Origin: Casp-actino8 sp964614655
GTDB lineage: Bacteria > Actinomycetota > Acidimicrobiia > Acidimicrobiales > Ilumatobacteraceae
Direction of reading: 5' to 3'
Length of the DNA stretch: 57,789 bases
Assembly (NCBI GenBank): GCA_964614655.1
Contig: CAZTPF010000011.1
Location: 1 to 57,789, forward strand
Numbering within the stretch: the first letter of the stretch is position 1; every line of letters begins with the position of its first letter. Positions 34,310 to 41,800 of this stretch are shown piece by piece. The notes under the pieces are model-generated. The model saw only the letters and a program-made list of their open reading frames with translations. It searched no databases and had not been told where the DNA came from. The position numbers and the translations under genes are program-made.

Positions 34310-35794
34310 GTGTCCGATGTCGAGCATCCACGAGTTCGTGGTCGATTGTCCTCGCTCGCCGCTGGGCAGTTGATTCCGTACGGTGGCGACAAGTTCGTCG
34401 AGGTCGGCGCCGAATTGGCCGAGGCCTTCGTCGACGGCGATCGTCTGGTCGTCGTCCAGGAGACCGGTGAGTTGATCCGGATCGAAGCCTCAGTGGCTCG
34501 AGTGGTGGACGCTGCGGTGTCGACGGCGGTGTCCGGCTTCGAACGTCTCGCAACCACACCACCCGAGATCGTCGACGGTTTCTACGCCGAATTCGCCCGT
34601 CTTCTGTCCGACGACGAAATCTTCGAAGCGATTCGCTCCGCGAACGCAGTCGACGTCGACGACGCGCGGCTCCGAGGGAAGGCGATCGGCCGTCTCGAGC
34701 TCACCGACAAAATGCGTTCCGACATGATCGAAGCGCTGCTCATGTGGCGTGATCTACCCGATCCCTTCGCTGGATCGTCAGCAGAAGTCGTTCACGATTC
34801 GTGGACAGTCGAAGAACGCAAGAGTCCCCTCGGGGTGATCGGGTTCGTGTTCGAAGGACGCCCGAACGTCTTCGCCGATGCCACTGGAGTTCTGAAGAGC
34901 GGGAATTCTGTGGTGTTCCGTATCGGAAGCGACGCGCTCGGAACCGCGCGCGCTCTCATGGACCTTGTAGTTCGACCGGCCTGTGAGACGACCGGATTAC
35001 CGGTAGAAAGCGTGACCCTCGTCGACGCCCCCGAGAGATCGGCCGGGCACGCCTTGTTCTCCGACCGCCGCCTCGCGCTCGCCGTCGCCCGAGGAAGCGG
35101 CGAAGCAGTGGCCCAGCTGGGGGCGGTCGCCCGTCAATCGGGGGTTCCGGTGAGTCTTCACGGGACGGGTGGGGCGTGGATGCACGTTGCGACCGGATTC
35201 GGGCTCGATTCGATCCGTCAGATCGTCGACGCTTCTCTCGATCGGAAGGTGTGCAACACCGTCAACGTGGTCGCAGTGCCGAAGTCGGCCCGTCACGAGC
35301 AGGCCGCCGTGATTGCGGGCGTCGCGTCAGCGGCCGAACGTCGAGGAGTCAGGGCAATCGTGCACATTCGTCGTGCCGAGGCCTCGCTCTGGAGCGATGA
35401 CGGCTCGCCGGTCGATGCAGTGCTTCACGACGACGACGATTTCCTTGCCACCGAGTGGGAGTGGGACGAGCGACCGGAGGTTTCGTTGGTCGCGGTCACC
35501 GACTCGAGTGAAACCGTTCGTCTGTTCAATCGATTCAGCCCGAGGTTCGTGCTGGCCGTGGTCACCTGCGATCGCGACGAACTCGAAAGCGTGTATCGAC
35601 GAGCGGAGGCTCCCTTCGTCGGTGACGGATTCACGCGTTGGGTCGACGGTCAGTACGCACTGGGACGTCCGGAACTCGGACTGTCGAATTGGCAGTCCGG
35701 TCGCCTGTTCGGACGAGGAGGGATCCTTTCCGGAGACGGAGTCTTCTCCGTGCGGTATCTGGCCAGACATCGGGATCCGAGCCAGAGACGCTGA
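34310..35794 (+). CDS. Gamma-glutamyl phosphate reductase (ProA)-like aldehyde dehydrogenase with N-terminal extension
   Basis: 494 residues, versus about 415-430 for ProA. From about residue 80 it follows ProA: R-L-E-L-T-D-K-M-R, D-L-P-D-P-F, P-L-G-V-I-G-F-V-F-E-x-R-P-N-V, S-G-N-S-V-V-F-R and the catalytic Cys315 in R-K-V-C-N-T-V-N-V. In ProA the nucleophile is followed by a different stretch, and the N-terminal 60-70 residues here (L-S-S-L-A-A-G-Q and G-G-D-K-F-V-E-V) have no ProA counterpart that I recognise. No proB lies nearby. It may be proline biosynthetic or a relative acting on another acyl phosphate. An ATG start at 34304 adds two residues. Confidence 0.8.
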   Translation: MSDVEHPRVRGRLSSLAAGQLIPYGGDKFVEVGAELAEAFVDGDRLVVVQETGELIRIEASVARVVDAAVSTAVSGFERLATTPPEIVDGFYAEFARLLSDDEIFEAIRSANAVDVDDARLRGKAIGRLELTDKMRSDMIEALLMWRDLPDPFAGSSAEVVHDSWTVEERKSPLGVIGFVFEGRPNVFADATGVLKSGNSVVFRIGSDALGTARALMDLVVRPACETTGLPVESVTLVDAPERSAGHALFSDRRLALAVARGSGEAVAQLGAVARQSGVPVSLHGTGGAWMHVATGFGLDSIRQIVDASLDRKVCNTVNVVAVPKSARHEQAAVIAGVASAAERRGVRAIVHIRRAEASLWSDDGSPVDAVLHDDDDFLATEWEWDERPEVSLVAVTDSSETVRLFNRFSPRFVLAVVTCDRDELESVYRRAEAPFVGDGFTRWVDGQYALGRPELGLSNWQSGRLFGRGGILSGDGVFSVRYLARHRDPSQRR

Positions 35795-35817
35795 CGGCCG
35801 ACGAGTGAGCCCGGACC

Positions 35818-37176
35818 TCAGCCGAGTACTCGGTCGAGGAGACGAGACGCCGGCCCTCCAGAACGGCCCGATCGTTCCGTTCGATCGGCGCTGGCCGCCA
35901 GGACGTTCATGGCGTTGATTCCGATCCAGCGGAGCGGTTCGGGTTCCCAACGGCGAGACCGGTGTCCGACGAGGGGGAGCGTGTCGGTTCCGTCGAGAAC
36001 GAGGCGAGCCATCGCCCGACCGGCCACGTAGGTCGACGTCACGCCGTCTCCGACGTATCCACCCAGACGGCCGAGTCCAGTCGGACGATCGAAATTGACC
36101 GTCCACGTCCAATCACGTGGGACACCGAGCGGTCCTCCCCAACGGTGGGTGACGTCGACGTCTTCGAGGACCGGGAAGAGCTCGACCATCGACTCGACGA
36201 GTTGACGATGAACCCGGTCGTCGAAGTCGGCGCCGTTGCGTATTCGTGACCCGAAGGCGTACCTCACTCCTCGTCCTCCGAACGCCAGTCGATCGTCAGC
36301 GGTTCGTTGCGCGTAGACGATCTGGCGTCGATGATCGGAGAGTGTCTCGCGCTTCGCGAGTCCGATCCGATCCCAGATCGACTGCGGCAGAGGTCGGGTC
36401 GCGATCATCGACGAGTGGATCGGAACCAGCGATCGTCGAGAGGTTCTCGACCCGTAGGCCTCACGTGCGTCGATCACGGCGGGTGCGACGATGGAACCGC
36501 GACGAGTGTCCACCACCCCGGGTCGTAGCGACTCGACTCGGGAACCTTCGTACACGTCGACCCCCCGGGAGCGAACGATGGTCGCCAGTCCCTCCATCAG
36601 GCGGCGCGGGTGAACGGCGGCGCAGTCGGGTCGGTACAGGCTTTCGTGGTCGACCAGAACGTGCTCCGAAGTGCGCCTTCGATCGAGGAAACGAACATGC
36701 GAATCGAAGCCGAAGCGTCGATAGTCCTCGACTTCGGAGTGCGCTCGGATCTCTTGGGCCCGGTTGCGGATCAAGGAAATCGAGCCGGCGTGCGAGACGT
36801 CGGCCTCCACTTGGTGTCGTCGGCAGAATTCGACGACTTCACCTACGGCCGAGAACATGATCGACTGAAGGTCGACGGTCCTTTCCGTGCCAAGGGTGCG
36901 AGAGAGTTCGGTGAGCGAGACCGGAAGCAAGGCCGACAGCCAGCCCCCGTTGCGTCCACTCGCGCCGTGTCCGACGCGTTCGGCTTCGACGACCGCGACT
37001 TTGGTTTCGGGGGAGAATTCCGTCAGCCAATGTGCCGTCCAGAGTCCGGAGAAGCCGGCGCCGACGATCACGACGTCGGCGTTCTGACGGCCTGTCAGTG
37101 TCCGAATTTCGGGGGCTTCGACACCTTCGTCCCACAAGATCTTGCAGTTCGTCGTTTCGAGACGTGACCGGGTCAT
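35818..37176 (-). CDS. FAD-dependent amino-acid/glycine oxidase-like protein (DadA/PuuB type)
   Basis: 452 residues. The FAD dinucleotide fold is near the N-terminus (V-V-I-V-G-A-G-F-S-G-L-W-T, about 35-47), followed by A-S-G-R-N-G-G-W, the hallmark of gamma-glutamylputrescine oxidase and DadA-like enzymes. The C-terminal region has W-G-G-P-L-G-V and G-Y-V-G-D-G-V. It should oxidise a primary or secondary amine. The ATG at 37176 overlaps the panC stop (ATGA), so it is co-expressed with pantothenate synthesis. It might supply beta-alanine from a polyamine or ureidopropionate route; that is speculative. Confidence 0.87.
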   Translation of the reverse strand: MTRSRLETTNCKILWDEGVEAPEIRTLTGRQNADVVIVGAGFSGLWTAHWLTEFSPETKVAVVEAERVGHGASGRNGGWLSALLPVSLTELSRTLGTERTVDLQSIMFSAVGEVVEFCRRHQVEADVSHAGSISLIRNRAQEIRAHSEVEDYRRFGFDSHVRFLDRRRTSEHVLVDHESLYRPDCAAVHPRRLMEGLATIVRSRGVDVYEGSRVESLRPGVVDTRRGSIVAPAVIDAREAYGSRTSRRSLVPIHSSMIATRPLPQSIWDRIGLAKRETLSDHRRQIVYAQRTADDRLAFGGRGVRYAFGSRIRNGADFDDRVHRQLVESMVELFPVLEDVDVTHRWGGPLGVPRDWTWTVNFDRPTGLGRLGGYVGDGVTSTYVAGRAMARLVLDGTDTLPLVGHRSRRWEPEPLRWIGINAMNVLAASADRTERSGRSGGPASRLLDRVLG

Positions 37177-38012
37177 GTCAGGACGTGATTGTCGAGAAGA
37201 CGAACGCCGTCGCACGAGGCGGCGACGATGGCCACGGCTCCGGCACGAGCGCGAGAGATCGGAGTGAGGTCGCCGGCATCGACGATCTCGAAATAGTGGA
37301 CGTCCAGATCGTTCTCGAGGAGGATCGCACGGCACGAGCGACACAACGACTCGGAGGAGTGGTCTCCCGATTCGAAGAGCTGTTGCACGTGCACGAGCGA
37401 ACGTGGAATGGCGAGAGCGCGTCCACGTGACTCCGGTGTGAGGCGAGCATTTCGGCTGGAAAGCGCCAATCCGTCCTCGTCGCGAACGGTCGGACACACG
37501 ATCATCTCGACCGGTAGGTCGAGATCGGTGATCAGTCGCGCGATCACCGCACATTGCTGGAAGTCCTTCTGACCGAAGAAGGCTCGATCGGCTCGCGACG
37601 CGACGAGAAGCTTGGTGACGACGGTTGCGACGCCGTCGAAGTGCCCTGGACGGTCGGCACCCTCCCAGGCCAAGGTGAGGTGATCGACGGTGATCGTGGT
37701 CGAGAAGCCGGTGGGATACATGCTCGCCGTGTCCGGTAGGTACACGACGTCGACTCCGGCTCGTTCGCACATCACGAGATCGTTCTCGACGTTCGACGGA
37801 TAGTTCTCGAAATCTGCTGTCTCGGAGAACTGAGTCGGGTTCACGAAGATCGACACCACCACCTGATCGCATGTGGAACGGGCTTGTTCGATCAAGGCGA
37901 GGTGTCCGGCATGAAGGGCTCCCATCGTCGGAACCAGTCCGACCGAATGGCCCGACATCTGCGAATCCCGGGACGAGGCGGCGAGGATCCGGGGGTCGGC
38001 GACGACCTTCAT
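37173..38012 (-). CDS. panC: Pantothenate synthetase
   Basis: 279 residues. It condenses pantoate with beta-alanine using ATP. The nucleotide-binding motif is P-T-M-G-A-L-H-A-G-H. F-V-N-P-T-Q-F and G-Q-K-D-F-Q-Q are the substrate-contacting stretches, and S-S-R-N-A-R-L is near the ATP site. The start at 38012 lies 10 nt after the panB stop. No Shine-Dalgarno is present; instead the mRNA reads CCTCCTTTC just before ATG. Translation probably depends on coupling to panB. Confidence 0.95.
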   Translation of the reverse strand: MKVVADPRILAASSRDSQMSGHSVGLVPTMGALHAGHLALIEQARSTCDQVVVSIFVNPTQFSETADFENYPSNVENDLVMCERAGVDVVYLPDTASMYPTGFSTTITVDHLTLAWEGADRPGHFDGVATVVTKLLVASRADRAFFGQKDFQQCAVIARLITDLDLPVEMIVCPTVRDEDGLALSSRNARLTPESRGRALAIPRSLVHVQQLFESGDHSSESLCRSCRAILLENDLDVHYFEIVDAGDLTPISRARAGAVAIVAASCDGVRLLDNHVLT

Positions 38013-38022
38013 GAAAGGAGGT

Positions 38023-38856
38023 CTAGCTGAACGAATGGTCGAGATCGGGCCACGATCCGTCGCGAACTTCGTCGACGTAGGCACGAGTCGCGTCCACGAC
38101 GATGGACGCCACGTCCGCGTATTGCTTGGCGAATCGGTAGCGACAGTCAGTCAATCCGAGCACGTCGTGAAGCACGAGGACCTGACCCGAACAGGCGGGC
38201 CCGGCGCCGATACCGATGGTCGGGATGGACAATTTCGCCGTGATCTCGGCGGCCAGATCGTGCGGGACTCCTTCGATGACGACCGCACATGCACCGGCGG
38301 CCTCGACGGCTCCCGCGTCTTGCAGTAGGCGATCGCGGCCGCCCGCCTCGAGGCCGGCCTGGCGACCCTGCACCCGATGGCCGCCCATGCGATGGAAGCT
38401 CTGCGGAGTGAGGCCGATGTGGCCAACGACAGGTATGTCGCACCGTGTGATCGCCGCGATCGTCTCGGCCATCGTGACTCCACCTTCGAGTTTGACCGCT
38501 TCTGCTCCGGCTTTGACGAGGGCGATCGAGGATTCGATGGCTTGCTGAGGACTGATTTGGTACGAGCCGAACGGCAGATCCCCGACGATCAGGGCTCGGG
38601 GGTGGGCTCGAGCGACGCAGCGAACGTGGTACTCCATCTCCGGCAAGCTCGCCGGGATGGTGGTCTTCTCTCCCTGTACGACTGTTGCGGCCGAATCGCC
38701 GACGAGGATCATGTCGACTCCGGCTCGATCGACGAGACGGGCGAAGGTGGCGTCGTACGCCGTGATCATGGCGATCGGTCGCCCGTCGTGGCGAAAGCGA
38801 GCCAGATCGGGAACGGTGACTTTTCGGCGTTCGGGTGACGGATGTCCAGCGGCCAC
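38023..38856 (-). CDS. panB: 3-methyl-2-oxobutanoate hydroxymethyltransferase
   Basis: 277 residues from GTG 38856. It makes ketopantoate from 2-oxoisovalerate and methylene-THF. M-I-T-A-Y-D, V-G-D-S-A-A-T-V-V-Q-G and D-L-P-F-G-S-Y supply the Mg and ketoacid ligands. K-L-E-G-G, H-I-G-L-T-P-Q-S and G-I-G-A-G are also diagnostic. AAAGGGGG lies 5 nt before GTG 38856, favouring it over the in-frame ATG at 38874. A TAGTTT box upstream (near 38896) could be the -10 element. It heads the panB-panC-oxidase operon. Confidence 0.94.
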   Translation of the reverse strand: MAAGHPSPERRKVTVPDLARFRHDGRPIAMITAYDATFARLVDRAGVDMILVGDSAATVVQGEKTTIPASLPEMEYHVRCVARAHPRALIVGDLPFGSYQISPQQAIESSIALVKAGAEAVKLEGGVTMAETIAAITRCDIPVVGHIGLTPQSFHRMGGHRVQGRQAGLEAGGRDRLLQDAGAVEAAGACAVVIEGVPHDLAAEITAKLSIPTIGIGAGPACSGQVLVLHDVLGLTDCRYRFAKQYADVASIVVDATRAYVDEVRDGSWPDLDHSFS

Positions 38857-38948
38857 GATGACCCCCTTTCGCATGGCGTGCGTGTGGAAACTAGCGAGAA
38901 GCCTCGTGTCCGGCACCACTGGTCGGACGGCCGGGTGTGAATTCGGCC

Positions 38949-39953
38949 TCAACGGGGTCGGGAAGAACCCTTTCGTGGTGCCACCAGGTCTCGGTAAGCA
39001 GGCGGACCGCCGAGGTTTCGGGCGGCCAGGATCGCTCCGGTGCAGGCCTCGGCGAAGACCTCGGCGGCTGCGGTGAGGATCTTGTTCAGGGATCGAACGT
39101 CGAGGACATTGGCTTCGTGTCCGGTCGCCAGAGCGAAGATGCAGTCCCCGTCGTTCATGGAATGAGCCGGACGAATGGCCCGAGCAAGTCCGTCATGCGC
39201 CACGTCGGCGACCTTGGAGCACTGTGGTTTCGTGAGCGGGGCATCGGTCGCCACCACGCCGATCGTCGTGTTGAGGCTTCCGGTCGGGGCCGCAGTCATC
39301 GCCGCTCGAACACGTCGAACGCCGGCTGCCGACGGGTCGGGGAGCGACCAACGCCCCCGGTGCCACGGAACTCCCGTCTCGGGATCGACGACGAATCCGA
39401 CCGAGTTCACGACGGCCAGCGCAGCGACACGGTGACCCTCGTCGGTGAGGACGCTGGCCGTCCCGATTCCACCCTGTAGGCCTCCTGCTTTGGCGCCCGC
39501 TCCGGCGCCAACGGCACCGACGGCGAAGTTCTTGGACGCCCGGCGACTGGCTCGCCGTCCGAATTCGGCATCGGGTCGATTCTCGAACCGTCCGGCGCGA
39601 CCCAGGTCGAAGATCACCGCCGCTGGAACGATCGGAACGACCCAGTCACCAACCGGAAAACCGCGACGTCGACCGACGAGGTGATCCATGACTCCGCCGG
39701 CTGCGTCCAGTCCGAATGCGCTTCCTCCCGTCAGACAGATCGCATCGACGAAGGAGACCAAGGTGTCGGGACCGAGCAGATCGGTCTCTCGTGTCCCGGG
39801 GGCGGCTCCGCGAACCGACACTCCGCCCCGAGTACCCGGGGGAGTGAGAACCACCGTGGTTCCCGTTCGCCACGTCGACGACACGCGATGGTGATGGCCG
39901 ACACGAAGCCCGTCGACGTCGGTCAGTGAACCGAGGGGATGGTCGGACGTCAT
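38949..39953 (-). CDS. P1 (S58) family self-processing aminopeptidase / DmpA-like
   Basis: 334 residues. Ntn-type hydrolase of the L-aminopeptidase D-Ala-esterase/beta-aminopeptidase family, active after self-cleavage. The N-terminal V-G-H-H, the L-T-G-G-S-A-F-G-L-D-A loop and the segment L-N-T-T-I-G-V-V-A-T-D-A are family hallmarks; cleavage is expected just before the first Thr of N-T-T, freeing the nucleophile. It may remove N-terminal D- or beta-amino residues. The ATG at 39953 lies 6 nt after a CAATAT -10 box. It is divergent from the acyltransferase gene. Confidence 0.9.
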   Translation of the reverse strand: MTSDHPLGSLTDVDGLRVGHHHRVSSTWRTGTTVVLTPPGTRGGVSVRGAAPGTRETDLLGPDTLVSFVDAICLTGGSAFGLDAAGGVMDHLVGRRRGFPVGDWVVPIVPAAVIFDLGRAGRFENRPDAEFGRRASRRASKNFAVGAVGAGAGAKAGGLQGGIGTASVLTDEGHRVAALAVVNSVGFVVDPETGVPWHRGRWSLPDPSAAGVRRVRAAMTAAPTGSLNTTIGVVATDAPLTKPQCSKVADVAHDGLARAIRPAHSMNDGDCIFALATGHEANVLDVRSLNKILTAAAEVFAEACTGAILAARNLGGPPAYRDLVAPRKGSSRPR

Positions 39954-39959
39954 GGCGCC

Positions 39960-39965
39960 ATATTG
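39960..39965 (-). promoter_or_regulatory. -10 box of leaderless P1-peptidase promoter
   Basis: Minus-strand CAATAT (39965 to 39960), 6 nt, ATG 39953. Confidence 0.45.
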
Positions 39966-40001
39966 TCATTCGGCTCACGGAGGGTCGTCCACAGCCTTCG
40001 C

Positions 40002-40007
40002 TAGCCT
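40002..40007 (+). promoter_or_regulatory. -10 box of leaderless acyltransferase promoter
   Basis: TAGCCT, 7 nt, GTG 40015. It shares a 61-bp divergent spacer with the P1 peptidase gene. Confidence 0.45.
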
Positions 40008-40014
40008 CGCCCAG

Positions 40015-40704
40015 GTGTCGATGGATCGAGAGACGGGGTCCGCTTTTTCCGCACCACGACGTTCGCGTCTCGGCAAACTGCTCGACCGTTTGATGCACCC
40101 GGTCGTTCTCGCGTTCCACGAGCGTTTTCGACGCTGGGGGGCGATCGGTCCTCACGGTCGACGGGGACGGGCCTTCGGCAGTTTCGGCGAAGGAAGCATC
40201 GTGTGCTTCCCCTGGTCGACGATCTTCAACGAAAGGTACGTGCACATCGGACGCGACACGATGATCGGACCCGATTGCTCGTTGTCGGCTGGCATGGTCC
40301 CCGGTCAGAAGTGCCTCACCGACCGCGTGGTGGTGATCGGGGACCGTTGTCTGATCGGGAAGGGCAGCGGCATCGTCGGGCATTTTTCGATCGAGATCGG
40401 GGACGACGTATGGACCGGTCATCACGTGTACATCACCGATCAGAACCACGACTACCGCGACGTCGACACGCCCATCAGCCGGCAATCGATGCCCGAGAAG
40501 CCGGTTCGCATCGGTTCGGGTTCCTGGATCGGATTCGGGTCGGTGATCCTTCCGGGGGCCGACATCGGTGAGCACGTCGTCATCGGAGCCAACAGTGTCG
40601 TGTCCGGTCCGATTCCGTCCTTCTCGGTGGCAGTCGGCGCTCCGGCTCGGGTCGTTCGTCGCTTCGAAGCAGGTCGGTGGGTGTCGGTCGACCCGGCAGT
40701 CTGA
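40015..40704 (+). CDS. Left-handed beta-helix (hexapeptide repeat) acyltransferase
   Basis: 229 residues. Acetyl- or acyl-CoA-dependent O-acyltransferase of the LbetaH fold. Hexapeptide-type repeats run from about residue 65 to 210, for example V-H-I-G-R-D-T-M-I-G and V-R-I-G-S-G-S-W-I-G. The likely catalytic His is in D-Q-N-H-D-Y. The end G-A-P-A-R-V-V-R is typical. It could decorate a cell-surface sugar. GTG 40015 is chosen from the -10 spacing; ATG 40021 is two codons downstream. Confidence 0.88.
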   Translation: MSMDRETGSAFSAPRRSRLGKLLDRLMHPVVLAFHERFRRWGAIGPHGRRGRAFGSFGEGSIVCFPWSTIFNERYVHIGRDTMIGPDCSLSAGMVPGQKCLTDRVVVIGDRCLIGKGSGIVGHFSIEIGDDVWTGHHVYITDQNHDYRDVDTPISRQSMPEKPVRIGSGSWIGFGSVILPGADIGEHVVIGANSVVSGPIPSFSVAVGAPARVVRRFEAGRWVSVDPAV

Positions 40705-40706
40705 CG

Positions 40707-41219
40707 TCAGGACGCGAGATCGGCGGGGGTCGAACAGGCCTTCATCCGGTTGGCCACGGTGAAATCGTTGATGTACTCCGACACCGGAGCGCCCTCGATC
40801 ATGGCCTCGGGAAAAGGCGGATTTTCACCGGACCGAAGGACGGCGGTGTAATCACGTCGATCGACGATCAATGTTCGGTAGTAGCCGACCCATCGGGTGA
40901 CGAGCGCTTCGTCGTCGGGGCCGGTCGGCCGTACGGCGGTCAGGTCGTCGATCATTCGCTCGACGATGTCGGTGGCGCGATCGACGAGATCGGCTCTCTC
41001 GCTCAGAGCTCCCGGTCCGACGTCGTCGATGCGACGGGTGTCGGCGAGTTCGTTGCGAGCCAAGTTGGCGTCGCGACAGATCTGTTCCGCTCTTTCCGCC
41101 CAGTTCGTGTCCTGCAATTTCGCCACCGAATCCTTGGGCGGGAAGAAGAGGGCCCAGATCCAGAAGGCGGCGATGGAAACGCTGATGATCACGAGAACGG
41201 GTCGAACGAGACCTTTCAT
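40707..41219 (-). CDS. Hypothetical membrane-anchored protein
   Basis: 170 residues, family not recognised. A single N-terminal membrane helix (about 5-26) is followed by an alpha-helical extracytoplasmic region rich in Arg/Asp/Glu. Two Cys residues (in Q-I-C-R-D-A-N and K-A-C-S-T-P) could form a disulfide. It overlaps the doxX-like stop by ATGA, so the two are made together. Function unknown. Confidence 0.8.
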   Translation of the reverse strand: MKGLVRPVLVIISVSIAAFWIWALFFPPKDSVAKLQDTNWAERAEQICRDANLARNELADTRRIDDVGPGALSERADLVDRATDIVERMIDDLTAVRPTGPDDEALVTRWVGYYRTLIVDRRDYTAVLRSGENPPFPEAMIEGAPVSEYINDFTVANRMKACSTPADLAS

Positions 41220-41758
41220 GACTTCGGTCGATAGCTCGTTCCGAGCTGCAGGGCGGCACCTCCGACGCCGACGATCGCAGCGATCAGGAACCCGGACCAA
41301 CCGTTGAACGCCAGGCCGAACGCCTCGTCGAGCGACCACTGGCCGGGACCGACGATGGCCACGGCGAGAGCACCGATGGCGATCGTCGCGCAGTATTCCC
41401 AACCCTGATTGGGCAAGAAGACGAAGAATCCCACCTTGGCGTGCGCCACGACGATGGCGACGAGCATGATGCCGATCATTCCGGCCGAGGCCAACGGGGT
41501 CAGGAAGCCGGCCGCCAGCAGGAGGCCGGCTCCGATCTCGGTCGACGCGGCCAGGCGAGCCTGCCAGGTCGGCCACTTCATTCCGATGCTGCCGAACCAA
41601 CCGGCGGTGCCAGCCAGTCCGCCGCCGCCGAAGATCTTGTTGTAGCCGTGGTAGGCGAGGAAGAGTCCGAGACAGAGTCGAAGGAGCAGCAATCCGCCGT
41701 TCAACTGGTGGACGGAGAAGTCGGACTCGGTGACGTTGGCGAGCAGAGCGGAATGCAT
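41216..41758 (-). CDS. DoxX family membrane protein
   Basis: 180 residues with four membrane helices. DoxX-type proteins are linked to thiosulfate:quinone oxidation or to redox-associated membrane complexes in actinobacteria. The family opening L-L-L-L-R-L-C-L-G-L-F-L-A-Y-H-G-Y and the G-A-G-L-L-L-A-A-G-F-L-T-P segment are clear. The ATG at 41758 lies 6 nt after TAACCT. It heads a two-gene unit with the hypothetical anchored protein. Confidence 0.88.
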   Translation of the reverse strand: MHSALLANVTESDFSVHQLNGGLLLLRLCLGLFLAYHGYNKIFGGGGLAGTAGWFGSIGMKWPTWQARLAASTEIGAGLLLAAGFLTPLASAGMIGIMLVAIVVAHAKVGFFVFLPNQGWEYCATIAIGALAVAIVGPGQWSLDEAFGLAFNGWSGFLIAAIVGVGGAALQLGTSYRPKS

Positions 41759-41764
41759 ATGGCG

Positions 41765-41770
41765 AGGTTA
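41765..41770 (-). promoter_or_regulatory. -10 box of leaderless doxX promoter
   Basis: Minus-strand TAACCT (41770 to 41765), 6 nt, ATG 41758. Opposed by TAGGAA (41788-41793), 7 nt before the ABC exporter GTG, in a 42-bp spacer. Confidence 0.5.
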
Positions 41771-41800
41771 CCTACGGGTGCGACTGCTAGGAATTCCAGC

